Positions 1 through 8,199 of a DNA stretch of 64,000 bases are shown in pieces. How positions within the stretch are numbered: position 1 is the stretch's first letter; every line of letters starts with the position of its first letter. A program made the position numbers and the translations under genes. The notes below the pieces were generated by a model. It searched no databases, was not told the DNA's origin, and saw nothing but the letters and a program-made list of their open reading frames with translations. Origin of the DNA: Caldilinea sp. CFX5 (GTDB lineage Bacteria; Chloroflexota; Anaerolineae; Caldilineales; Caldilineaceae); assembly GCA_021405325.1 (NCBI GenBank), contig QWII01000026.1, forward strand, positions 32,798 through 96,797, read 5' to 3'.

Positions 1-1620
1 GCGGCAGATTTTGCGCGCGCGGCGGACTTGGTGGAGTTGACCTGGCCGGCCCTGCATCGAAGTAATTTTCGCTCTGCGGCCTTGCTGCGCTGGATGAAGG
101 CGCTGCCCGCGGCGGTGGTGCGCACCAGACCGGTCCTCAGCGTTGGCTATGCCTGGGAGTATCTGAATAATGGTGAGTTGGAAGCCGCGGCGGCGTACTT
201 ACAAGATGCCGAACAGTGGCTCGACCAGACGGACGCGCTGCCAACCGATGCCATGACCTTTATGGATGCCGAGGAATTTCGGTTGTTACCGGAGGAGATC
301 GCCTCGGCCCGCACCTTTCTGTCCATGGCACAGGGTGATATCGCAAGTACCGTAACCTATGCGCAACGGGCGCTTGACCTCTTGCCGGCGAACGCGTATG
401 TCCGACGTGGGCCGGCAGTGGCGCTTTTGGGGTTGGCCTACTGGGCCAGCGGCGAATTGGAAGCGGCCTACCAGGCTCTGGCCGAGGGCATGGCGGGTTT
501 TCAGCAGGCCGGCAATCTCATTTTCGCCCTCAGTGGCACCTATGGTCTCGCCGACATCAGGACGGTGCAAGGTCGCCTCCACGAGGCGGTACAGGTCTAC
601 AAACAAGCCTTGCAACTAGCCCAAGCGCAGGGGGAGCCGGTTATTCAGGGTACAGCCGATCTCTATTTAGGCTTGGGTGAATTAGCCCGTGAACAGGGCG
701 ACCTGCCAGCCGCCGCCCAATATCTGGCGCAAAGTGAAGCGTTGGGCGAAGGCGCGGCCTTACCAAATTGGCCTTGTCGCCGCGCCATTGTACAGGCGCA
801 AATGCAACAAACCCTAGGCGATCTGGCAGGCGCGCTCGACCTACTTGACGAGGCGGCGCGCCACTATTTTCGCGGGCCTGTACCGGATTTTCGCCCGATT
901 GCCGCCTTGAAGGTGCGCGTGTGGGTGCGACAGGGGCGGCTGACCGAAGCGTTGGGCTGGGTGCGTGAACGTGGCTTGTCGATTGCTGATGAACTCAGCT
1001 ATCTGCGCGAGTTCGAACATGTAACCCTAGCTCGCGTGTTGATCGCCCGCTATCAACACGACCGGAGCAAAGCCCACTTACAGGCGGCCATAACACTACT
1101 GGCGCGCCTTTTGCCGGCAGCAGAAACCGGCGGTAGGATAGGCAGTGTTATTGAAATCCTGATATTACAGGCGCTTGCGTATGAGGCGCAAGATAACCTT
1201 CCTTTGGCCCTCGCTGCATTGACACGCGCCCTGACCTTGGCTGAACCGGCGGGCTGTGTCCGTCTCTTTGTCGATGAAGGGACGCCGATGGCACGACTCT
1301 TATCCGCCGCCGTCATCCACGGGGTAATGCCAGACTACAGTGCTAAACTGTTGGCGGCATTGGGGACGGCGCAACCAAAGAACCCTCACGAAGCCCTGCG
1401 TCCCGCCGCACGCCAGCTACACCCCCTCATCGAGCCATTAAGCGAGCGTGAACTGGAGGTGCTGCGGCTGCTCGGTACCGAATTGAGTGGCCCGGAAATG
1501 GCTCATCAACTCATGGTTTCCCTGAACACGCTGCGCACCCATACCAAAAACATTTTTAGCAAATTGGGGGTGAACAACCGGCGGGCAGCCGTTCGCCGTG
1601 CCGAAGAACTTGGTTTGTAG
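1..1620 (+). CDS. MalT-like LuxR-family transcriptional regulator, C-terminal part (5' end outside window)
   Basis: The frame is open from base 1, so this is the last 539 residues of a larger protein; the TTG at 28 is not a credible start. Most of it is alanine- and leucine-rich helical repeat sequence of the MalT/TPR sensor type. A LuxR helix-turn-helix fills about the last 65 residues (LSERELEVLRLL, then NTLRTHTKNIFSKLGV). MalT-family proteins are STAND regulators with an N-terminal NTPase that oligomerise on inducer binding and bind direct-repeat operators; the NTPase part would lie upstream of this window. The next genes on the same strand, and the repeated element at 1684-1769, make local regulation plausible (inference). 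Confidence 0.9.
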   Translation, partial: AADFARAADLVELTWPALHRSNFRSAALLRWMKALPAAVVRTRPVLSVGYAWEYLNNGELEAAAAYLQDAEQWLDQTDALPTDAMTFMDAEEFRLLPEEIASARTFLSMAQGDIASTVTYAQRALDLLPANAYVRRGPAVALLGLAYWASGELEAAYQALAEGMAGFQQAGNLIFALSGTYGLADIRTVQGRLHEAVQVYKQALQLAQAQGEPVIQGTADLYLGLGELAREQGDLPAAAQYLAQSEALGEGAALPNWPCRRAIVQAQMQQTLGDLAGALDLLDEAARHYFRGPVPDFRPIAALKVRVWVRQGRLTEALGWVRERGLSIADELSYLREFEHVTLARVLIARYQHDRSKAHLQAAITLLARLLPAAETGGRIGSVIEILILQALAYEAQDNLPLALAALTRALTLAEPAGCVRLFVDEGTPMARLLSAAVIHGVMPDYSAKLLAALGTAQPKNPHEALRPAARQLHPLIEPLSERELEVLRLLGTELSGPEMAHQLMVSLNTLRTHTKNIFSKLGVNNRRAAVRRAEELGL

Positions 1621-1683
1621 CAGTCACCCTATCCTCTGGCTCAAGTATAAACTCTCCGCATTCCTCACCACATCTGCCTCCAC

Positions 1684-1769
1684 AATCACCACATCAATCA
1701 CCACATCAATCACCACACATGGTGACGACACCTCACCACATTGGTTGGTATCCTCTAATCGACGCAATG
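1684..1769 (+). promoter_or_regulatory. Upstream element copy A: three 12-bp direct repeats plus a dyad
   Basis: AATCACCACATC-type units repeat three times with a 12-bp period, followed by CACCACACATGGTG, a dyad of CACCA and TGGTG. The whole 86 bp recurs at 7291-7376 with about 13 mismatches. It lies directly upstream of the CPBP protease start. Phased direct repeats fit a MalT-type operator, but the binding protein is inferred only from proximity. Confidence 0.55.
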
Positions 1770-1802
1770 TTTACCCAATTACACCAAAGGCAGAAAAAAA
1801 CG

Positions 1803-2747
1803 ATGAATACATTCGATGATATGGTTCAGCTAGCAGCCCCTCCCATTCAATATACACCAGAGACCCGCCTAGCGCTGGCGCGAAGGATTCTTCTGCATTG
1901 GGTAGTGCGATTCCTGATCACGTGGTTTGCCTTTGGCCTCATCACTTGGGCGAGTGTAGCGGGGCTGCAAGCCATGGCTGTCGAAATCGGTCCGATCATC
2001 TCGGTCGGTATGCTTGCCGTGAGTAGCTTACTGGCCGTCTTTGCGGTGACGTGGCTACTTGAACGGCGCAATCCCGTAGAAATCGGTTTGAGTTGGCGGC
2101 GTTTCGTCATGGACTGGCTCAAAGGCGCAGGAGTTGGTGCGGCCTACATCTGCGCAGCGGTGGGCATCCTCGCCTTGTTGGGTGGCTATCGAATTAGCGG
2201 TGTCACGTTCGTCGGACAAGCACTGGCGAGTGGGTTGCTGTTACATGTTCTCGTGGGTGTTTTTGAAGAAACCCTCTTTCGCGGCATTCTCTTTCGGTTT
2301 TTGGAAGAAGGCTTTGGGTCGTGGATTGCCTTGACCCTGACTGCGCTATTCTTTGGCTTTGTACACCTTAGTAACCCGAACGCCACGGTATGGAGCGCCA
2401 TCGCCATTGCCTTGGAAGCCGGCGTGTCGATTGGCGCCATTTATCTGGCAACGCGCAGTTTGTGGGTTGCGATGGGTTTTCACACAGCCTGGAATTTTCT
2501 TCAGGGGACTATTTTCGGTGTAGCTGTTTCGGGTGCCGACGCGCCGACCGGTAGCCTGTTTCAACCGATCATCCAGGGCAATCCCTGGTTGACCGGTGGC
2601 GCATTTGGGATCGAAGCCAGCGTGATTGCAGTGGTGTTGGGGCTTGGCTTGGGTAGCTATTGGATGGTTCGTGCCATGCGACAGAAACGCATCATGCGTG
2701 GATTGTTGTGGCATGGCGGAATCAACAGGTTTCGCAACGTTTCGTAA
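1803..2747 (+). CDS. CPBP family intramembrane glutamic protease
   Basis: A 314-residue hydrophobic protein with about seven to eight membrane segments. It shows the Abi/CPBP signature: EETLFR near residue 155, FGFVH near 184-188 and HTAWN near 227. In the family these Glu and His residues form the active site of an intramembrane protease related to Rce1, often linked to prenyl-protein processing or bacteriocin self-protection. I chose the ATG at 1803 because an earlier ATG at 1719 would translate the conserved regulatory element; the ribosome site before 1803 is weak (AGGCAGAAAA). It follows the LuxR regulator by 180 bp and has its own upstream element. Confidence 0.88.
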   Translation: MNTFDDMVQLAAPPIQYTPETRLALARRILLHWVVRFLITWFAFGLITWASVAGLQAMAVEIGPIISVGMLAVSSLLAVFAVTWLLERRNPVEIGLSWRRFVMDWLKGAGVGAAYICAAVGILALLGGYRISGVTFVGQALASGLLLHVLVGVFEETLFRGILFRFLEEGFGSWIALTLTALFFGFVHLSNPNATVWSAIAIALEAGVSIGAIYLATRSLWVAMGFHTAWNFLQGTIFGVAVSGADAPTGSLFQPIIQGNPWLTGGAFGIEASVIAVVLGLGLGSYWMVRAMRQKRIMRGLLWHGGINRFRNVS

Positions 2748-2846
2748 ACGAGCATTGCGTGTACTGGTATGAAGCAGTCCGATTGATCAACAAATACGAA
2801 TCATGAATTTATTCACACCAAGTGAGACCACTTGGAAAGGAGACCT

Positions 2847-3818
2847 ATGAAAGCGATTGTCTACACCCACTATGGCTCACCCGATGAACTTCAGTTCAAA
2901 GAAGTGGCCCAACCGACCCCCAAAGACAAGGAGGTCTTGGTCGAAGTCCATGCGGCGGCGGTCAATGCTGGCGACTGGCATCTCCTGCGGGGAAAGCCGT
3001 TCCTGATGCGCCTTGGTACGGGGCTGCGCAAACCCAAACACCCGATCCTCGGCGCTGACGTGGCCGGGAAGGTTGTAGCAGTTGGTCCTAACGTCACCCG
3101 CTTCCAGCCGGGGGATGAGGTCTTTGGCGATTTATCCGGTTCCGGCTATGGCGCCTTCGCCGAATATGTCGCTGCTGAGGAAAGCGCCTTCGTGCCGAAA
3201 CCAGTGAATGTGACCTTTGAGCAAGCCGCCGCCGTGCTTTCGGCGGCGGTCACCGCCCTGCAAGGGCTGCGCGATGAAGGCCAGATTCAGCTTGGTCAGC
3301 AGGTGTTGGTCAATGGCGCAGCAGGCGGTGTGGGCAGCTTTGCTGTGCAGATTGCCAAGGCGCTCGGCGCCGAAGTGACCGGCGTGTGCAGTACGCGCAA
3401 CGTCGAGATGGTGCGCAGTCTTGGCGCCGACCATGTCATTGATTATACCAAGCAAGATTTTACGCAGAATGGCCGCCAGTACGACCTGATTCTCGATGCT
3501 GCCGCCTATCGTCCGCTGGCGGATTTCAAGCGTGCCCTGACAGCTCATGGTCGCTACGTCATGGTTGGCGGCTCCGATCAACGCTATTTTCAGATGATGA
3601 TCATGGGGCCGTGGCTCTCACGGAAAGACGGACAGCACTTTGGCACCTTCGTCAAAGCAGCAAAGCCCAAGGATTTGGCGTTTTTGCAAGATCTGGTGGG
3701 TGAGGGCAAAGTCACCCCAATCATCGACCGCCGTTATCCATTGCGTGAAGTTGCCGAAGCGATCCGCTATGTGGAAACCGGACATGCGCACGGCAAAGTC
3801 GTCATCACCGTGGCATAA
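2847..3818 (+). CDS. Zinc-free MDR NAD(P)-dependent reductase (quinone oxidoreductase type), copy 1
   Basis: A 323-residue medium-chain dehydrogenase/reductase. It begins MKAIVYTHYGSPDEL and has a GroES-like N-terminal half. The Rossmann dinucleotide motif NGAAGGVGSFAVQIAK lies near residues 150-170, followed by GADHVIDYTKQDF and the closing VETGHAHGKVVITV. The structural and catalytic zinc ligands of alcohol dehydrogenases are absent, as in quinone oxidoreductase and enoyl reductase members. The start is the ATG at 2847, preceded by GGAAAGGAG at good spacing. It is the first of four paralogues in the window (others at 8200, 11094 and 12193). The natural substrate cannot be read from sequence. 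Confidence 0.9.
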   Translation: MKAIVYTHYGSPDELQFKEVAQPTPKDKEVLVEVHAAAVNAGDWHLLRGKPFLMRLGTGLRKPKHPILGADVAGKVVAVGPNVTRFQPGDEVFGDLSGSGYGAFAEYVAAEESAFVPKPVNVTFEQAAAVLSAAVTALQGLRDEGQIQLGQQVLVNGAAGGVGSFAVQIAKALGAEVTGVCSTRNVEMVRSLGADHVIDYTKQDFTQNGRQYDLILDAAAYRPLADFKRALTAHGRYVMVGGSDQRYFQMMIMGPWLSRKDGQHFGTFVKAAKPKDLAFLQDLVGEGKVTPIIDRRYPLREVAEAIRYVETGHAHGKVVITVA

Positions 3819-3826
3819 ATAAAGCC

Positions 3827-3964
3827 ACAGTGAGACAGTAGGACAGTGAGACAGTAGGACAGTGAGACAGTAGGACAGTGAGACAGTAGGACAGTGAGCT
3901 TGTCGGCGTAGCACTGTCTCACTGTTTTACTGTCTCACTGTTTTACTGAACCACTGTCTCACTT
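3827..3964. repeat. 16-bp tandem repeats facing their own inverse (hairpin array)
   Basis: ACAGTGAGACAGTAGG repeats four times without change and partly a fifth time (3827-3898). After a 12-base gap come CACTGTCTCACTG-type units in inverse orientation (to 3964). The two halves can fold into a long imperfect stem directly after the stop of the MDR gene, so the block may end transcription. It is too short-spaced to be a CRISPR. Confidence 0.8.
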
Positions 3965-4052
3965 ATGCCACTGTGTACTAGGAAATAGACTAAGCAGCCT
4001 TTCTCCTCAATTCTGGGTCGACTGAACCCAAACGACACCAAGGGGGTATTCA

Positions 4053-5069
4053 ATGAATCAGTATCTTTCTTCGCTTGAGCCACAAAAGCGAAGTCGCTGG
4101 CAAAAAATGCGCCGAGTGATGAAAACTATCGGCATTGTGTTCCTGGGCTTACTGCTGGTTGGGTTGATATATGAGCCGATGGCCGAACAAACCTATGTAC
4201 AGACCCACCAAGCGCCAGGGAAACTATTCCCAGTGGGTGACCATCAACTGCATGTGCACTGCACAGGGTCAGGTTCCCCAACCGTGGTGCTGGAAGCGGG
4301 ACTGAGCGAAACTTCCTATAGCATGGCTGGCTGGATCGCGCCAGCCGTCGCCCAGGCGACCCGCGTTTGTGTCTATGACCGGGCGGGCTATGGTTGGAGT
4401 GAGGCTGCTAATGGTGTGCGAGATGGCGATGCCGTCGCCGCTGACCTTCACACGTTGCTCGCCCAAGCCGAAGAAAAAGGTCCGTATGTGTTAGCGGGGC
4501 ACTCGACCGGTGGCGCCTATGTGCGCGTCTTCGCTGCCCGTTACCCGGAGCAGGTGGCGGGAATGGTCTTACTCGATTCCCAACCGAATGAAGCTTTTAC
4601 TCGCTTACCAGACTATCCCGCTTTCTATGCCGTTTTCCACCCAGTGACGAAAGTATTGCCCTACTTGGCGCAAGTCGGGATCCCACGACTGCTCGCTTTC
4701 TCTGCCCAAACCGGTCTCCCCGCAGCGGCGAATGAGGGCGAAATCGCCGCTGGGGCGACGGTCCATCAGTACCGCGCACAGCGCGACGAAGTTGCGGGGA
4801 TCCCCGCTGCACTTGAGCAAGCGCAGTCGCTGCAAAGTCTGGGCCACAAGCCGCTGATTGTGGTCACCGCACTGCTGGATGCACAAAAGGGGTGGCTTGC
4901 CCTCCAGGCCGAGATGACAAACTTATCGACAAATGGTGTCCAACGCGTCATTCCCAATGCAACCCACGCTTCCCTGATTTTGGACAAAGCCGATGCGGTC
5001 GCATCTAGCCAAGCAATCCTGGATGTGGTTATGGCGGTGCGAACCGCGCAGCCGCTTGGCAACGAATAA
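4053..5069 (+). CDS. Alpha/beta hydrolase with N-terminal membrane anchor
   Basis: A 338-residue protein. One hydrophobic segment (about residues 24-42, after a basic stretch) makes an uncleaved anchor or signal sequence. The hydrolase domain follows: an oxyanion region near HCTGSGSPTVVLEAG, the nucleophile elbow GHSTGG with Ser151, and a C-terminal NATHASLI with likely catalytic His305. The family cleaves esters, amides or haloalkanes; the substrate is unknown. The start ATG at 4053 follows AAGGGGGTATT at normal spacing. The repeat array upstream separates it from the MDR gene, so it probably has its own promoter. Confidence 0.88.
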   Translation: MNQYLSSLEPQKRSRWQKMRRVMKTIGIVFLGLLLVGLIYEPMAEQTYVQTHQAPGKLFPVGDHQLHVHCTGSGSPTVVLEAGLSETSYSMAGWIAPAVAQATRVCVYDRAGYGWSEAANGVRDGDAVAADLHTLLAQAEEKGPYVLAGHSTGGAYVRVFAARYPEQVAGMVLLDSQPNEAFTRLPDYPAFYAVFHPVTKVLPYLAQVGIPRLLAFSAQTGLPAAANEGEIAAGATVHQYRAQRDEVAGIPAALEQAQSLQSLGHKPLIVVTALLDAQKGWLALQAEMTNLSTNGVQRVIPNATHASLILDKADAVASSQAILDVVMAVRTAQPLGNE

Positions 5070-5134
5070 ACGTTACCTGATTCTGATGACGGTTGATGAT
5101 CAACGATTTTTATACCGATTTATAGAAGGGAGAA

Positions 5135-5626
5135 ATGGACGAAACGGCCGTGACCTATGGTTGGGTGGCAACGCAGGAAGCCTCAATCGGTGAGCTAAAC
5201 CTTGTCTTTCCGATTGCCGCCGATAGTCGCTACTTGTGGGATTTCGCCACCTTACCAGAGTGGCAAGGCAGAGGGCTGTATCCGCGTCTGCTACAGGGGA
5301 TTGTGCAGGCGGAGCGGGCGGAACGTTTCTGGATTCTCCATGCCCCGGAGAACTTGCCATCGGGTGCGGGAATCCAAAAGGCGGGCTTCCAGGCCGTCGG
5401 GCAGCTTTCGTTTCAGCGTGATAACACCCTTGGACTGCTGCCGTTTGGTCTGGCAGAACGAGCGCCTATCGGCGCAGCACTGTTGGGGGTGACGTTGATT
5501 GAGGGTGGATTAAGCCCGTGCTGGCGTTGTGTCAACCAAGTGGCCTGCACTTGTCAGGTTAACCCCGAAAGCTGTTCGTGTGCGGTTGCTGTTCGCGCAT
5601 CCTCCCTACAATCATACCCGATGTGA
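5135..5626 (+). CDS. GNAT-like acetyltransferase, N-terminally short, with cysteine-rich tail
   Basis: 163 residues. The segment WDFATLPEWQGRGLYPRLL (about 36-55) is the acetyl-CoA binding motif A of GNAT enzymes. Nothing resembles the usual 60-80 residues before the YGWVA strand, and an in-frame TAG sits 12 bp before the ATG, so the protein is either a short variant or a 5'-truncated relic that kept a good ribosome site (AAGGGAGAA). The last 40 residues carry six cysteines in CxxC, CxC and CxC pairs, unusual for GNAT and suggestive of a metal site (inference). Confidence 0.6.
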   Translation: MDETAVTYGWVATQEASIGELNLVFPIAADSRYLWDFATLPEWQGRGLYPRLLQGIVQAERAERFWILHAPENLPSGAGIQKAGFQAVGQLSFQRDNTLGLLPFGLAERAPIGAALLGVTLIEGGLSPCWRCVNQVACTCQVNPESCSCAVAVRASSLQSYPM

Positions 5627-5670
5627 GATAGAACACGACCCTTGATCATAGGGTAATTTAGGAGCCAAAC

Positions 5671-7200
5671 ATGTCCCAGACAAAAAGCACAGGCGCGCGG
5701 CTAACCATGCTGATCCTCATCAGCCTATTGTTCATTACTTTGCCGGTTACGTCAGCGGCTGCCCAAGGCTTGCCACTCGATCAGATTGATAAAGATCGAA
5801 TCGATGCCTATATTCAAGAAAGAATGGCGGTGGCCGGCATTCCTGGTCTCGCATTGGGCGTGGTCTATGGCGACCAGGTTGTCTATCTCAAAGGCTATGG
5901 CATCGCCGGGCCGGATGGGCGGGCAGTGACTGCGCAGACGCCCTTCATTCTCGGTTCAACCTCTAAATCTTTCACGGCGCTGGCGGTGATGCAACTGGTG
6001 GAGGCGGGCAAGATCGACCTGGATGCGCCGGTCACCAAGTATCTACCCTGGTTTCGCACGAGTGATGCAGCGGCATCGGCCCAAATCACCGTGCGCAACC
6101 TGCTACATCAAAACAGTGGGCTACCGACCTACGAAGGCCGCCGGGGTCTCGCCGATAATGACCAGAGTAGCATGGCGCTCGAAAACGGTGTGCGAGCGTT
6201 GTCCAGCGTGCAACTCAGCCAGCCAGCCGGCCAGGGCTACGAATACGCCAATGAGAATTACGATACCCTGGGTCTGATCGTCCAGACAGTTTCAGGGCAA
6301 TCATACGAGGAGTATGTCCGTTCTGCCATCTTTGCCCCGCTCCAGATGAACCACAGTGCGGCTGCCCTTTCCGACCCAGCAGCCGCAGACCTCGCCACGG
6401 GCTATCGCAATTGGCTATTTTGGCCGGTCGCCTTTGCGGCTCCCTACTCGCGCCGAACGCTCCCATCGGGTTTTCTGATTTCCTCGGCTGAAGACATGAC
6501 ACACTATTTAAGCGCCCAGTTAAACGGCGGCAAGTATGGTGATCACCAACTCTTATCTCCACAAGGAATTGCTACGCTCCACACGCCTGGCGCAAAGATC
6601 AGTCCTTCGAGTTCGTATGGCATGGGCTGGGTGATCCAGGGTCAACCAGGATCAACCGCAATTTGGCACAACGGGGATGTCAGCAATTTCCACTCAAACC
6701 TGGGTCTGCTACCTGACCAACACATCGGGATTGTCATCTTGATCAACATCGGTAAAGCCTATAACAACGCCGCGATCAATATTCCAATTGAAGGTGTAGC
6801 CGCCATTCTTCTCGGAGAGAGCCTAACCGCAAGCACCAATCCTCCAGGAACCATCATCCCACAGATACTGCTGCTGGCTACGCTTCTTATTCCTATCCTT
6901 TGGATCGTAGGGTCTTATCTGTCCATGAGGCATTGGCGCCAGCGCGCTGAACTCCCCCCGCACGGTAGCCGTCGTTTCTGGCGGCTCTATCTGCCGCTGG
7001 CAATCGATCTTTGTCCGCTGGGTCTGGCCTGGATAGTCGTACCAACCCAGTTCCATACGCCTATGAAAACGATTGCTGTGTACGCTCCCGATCTGTTTGT
7101 CGTGATCGTCACGCTGACTGTCCTGAGCGTGGGCTGGGCAATCGCTCGCACCTTCTTTACCCTTTACCCTCGTCGTCTCCTGAAGCAGGCAAGTCGTTAA
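5671..7200 (+). CDS. Serine hydrolase of the beta-lactamase/D-Ala-D-Ala carboxypeptidase fold, membrane-anchored
   Basis: 509 residues. A signal peptide (about 1-32, ending SAAAQG) is followed by a class C beta-lactamase-like domain. The catalytic motifs are Ser96-Thr-Ser-Lys99, Tyr192-Ala-Asn and HNGD near 333, which takes the place of KTG. From about residue 390 there are three to four membrane segments, so the enzyme domain is extracytoplasmic and anchored at its C terminus. Relatives include esterases, peptidases and penicillin-binding-related proteins; resistance cannot be assumed. GGAG lies 7 bp before ATG 5671. A perfect hairpin follows the stop. Confidence 0.9.
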   Translation: MSQTKSTGARLTMLILISLLFITLPVTSAAAQGLPLDQIDKDRIDAYIQERMAVAGIPGLALGVVYGDQVVYLKGYGIAGPDGRAVTAQTPFILGSTSKSFTALAVMQLVEAGKIDLDAPVTKYLPWFRTSDAAASAQITVRNLLHQNSGLPTYEGRRGLADNDQSSMALENGVRALSSVQLSQPAGQGYEYANENYDTLGLIVQTVSGQSYEEYVRSAIFAPLQMNHSAAALSDPAAADLATGYRNWLFWPVAFAAPYSRRTLPSGFLISSAEDMTHYLSAQLNGGKYGDHQLLSPQGIATLHTPGAKISPSSSYGMGWVIQGQPGSTAIWHNGDVSNFHSNLGLLPDQHIGIVILINIGKAYNNAAINIPIEGVAAILLGESLTASTNPPGTIIPQILLLATLLIPILWIVGSYLSMRHWRQRAELPPHGSRRFWRLYLPLAIDLCPLGLAWIVVPTQFHTPMKTIAVYAPDLFVVIVTLTVLSVGWAIARTFFTLYPRRLLKQASR

Positions 7201-7224
7201 GCGCAAAACATAGCTCTATTCCAT

Positions 7225-7258
7225 GCCTGTGCAGGCTGACGCGTCAGCCTGCACAGGC
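7225..7258. terminator. Perfect 34-bp palindrome after the serine hydrolase gene
   Basis: GCCTGTGCAGGCTGACG pairs perfectly with the following 17 bases. A T-rich run (TTTGTTTTTC) starts a few bases later, so it fits an intrinsic terminator for the upstream gene. Confidence 0.7.
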
Positions 7259-7290
7259 GATTTGTTTTTCTCACCATGCCCAGTCGCAGT

Positions 7291-7376
7291 AATCACCACA
7301 GTAATCACCAGATCAATCACCATGTATGGTGATGACGCCTCACCACATTGCTTGGTATCCTCTTAACGAAGCAAAG
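7291..7376 (+). promoter_or_regulatory. Upstream element copy B: 12-bp direct repeats plus palindrome
   Basis: Same layout as 1684-1769: AATCACCA at 12-bp period three times, then CACCATGTATGGTG, which is a near-perfect palindrome here (CACCAT and ATGGTG), then CTCACCACATTG and TTGGTATCCTCT, both identical to copy A. It lies 60 bp before the DUF4386 gene. About 85 percent identity over 86 bp between otherwise unrelated genes suggests a shared regulator. Confidence 0.55.
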
Positions 7377-7435
7377 CACGAAACCAACGACACAAAAACT
7401 GTCAAACATCATTAAATTAAAAAGGAGAAAGTACG

Positions 7436-8173
7436 ATGAGTGCTAAAGTAACGGTCAACACGTATCGAACGACGGCCATCGTCGTCGGGGTAGTCTACTT
7501 GGCTGGGTTTGTGGTCGGCATTGGCGGGGAGATGCTCTTCCAATCCGTTCTGGGAGCGCCGGATTCCCTGGCTACGCTTTCCGCCAACAGCATGACGGTG
7601 GCGATTGGCGCGCTGCTCTGGCTACTGGCGGTCGCAGGCGATGCGGCGCACGGGGTACTGCTCTTCCCGATTCTGAGGCAACACCACGAACGTATTGCGG
7701 TTGGCTATCTGGCCGCCCGGATCATGGATGCTCTCTTCATTGCCATCATGGTGATCTTCATCCTGTTGCAAGTCCCACTGGGCAACGCCTATCTGAACGC
7801 CGCGACCGCCGATGTGGCCGCGCTGCAAACCCTGAGTACGCTCTTCACCCACGGGCAGCACGTTGCCTACCAGATCGGCATGAGTACGCTGGGCGCGGCT
7901 GGGTTGCTGCTCTGCTACACGCTTTACAAGGCGACGTTGGTACCGCGCTGGCTGGCCGTTTGGGGTCTTGTGGGCTATGCGATCATCTTGGTCGGGATGC
8001 TGTCGGAACTCATGGGTTCCGGGCTGGGGCTGGCGTCCTCCCTGCCCGGTGGTCTGTGGGAGGTCTTTATGGGGGTGTGGCTGATCGTGAAGGGGTTCAA
8101 CACTTCAGCCTTCGCTGCCGAGTCGGCCACAACCGCGATCAATGTCGATAATGCGCGTTTGTCGGTGGCATAA
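7436..8173 (+). CDS. DUF4386 family membrane protein, copy 1
   Basis: 245 residues with about six membrane segments, resembling DUF4386 proteins of unknown function that are common in Chloroflexota and Firmicutes. The second half contains LYKATLVPRWLAVWGLVGYA and the glycine-rich GSGLGLASSLPGGLWE, typical of the family. AAAAAGGAG precedes the ATG. It is 26 bp upstream of MDR copy 2, so the two are probably co-transcribed, as DUF4386 and MDR genes are again neighbours at 10253-12089. Its last 104 residues are duplicated in the fragment at 9657-9983. Confidence 0.85.
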   Translation: MSAKVTVNTYRTTAIVVGVVYLAGFVVGIGGEMLFQSVLGAPDSLATLSANSMTVAIGALLWLLAVAGDAAHGVLLFPILRQHHERIAVGYLAARIMDALFIAIMVIFILLQVPLGNAYLNAATADVAALQTLSTLFTHGQHVAYQIGMSTLGAAGLLLCYTLYKATLVPRWLAVWGLVGYAIILVGMLSELMGSGLGLASSLPGGLWEVFMGVWLIVKGFNTSAFAAESATTAINVDNARLSVA

Positions 8174-8199
8174 TCTAAAAAATCTGAGGAGAAAATCTT

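Noticed and set aside
3827..3898. Regular repeats considered as a CRISPR array
   Set aside because: The 16-bp units are contiguous, with no spacers.
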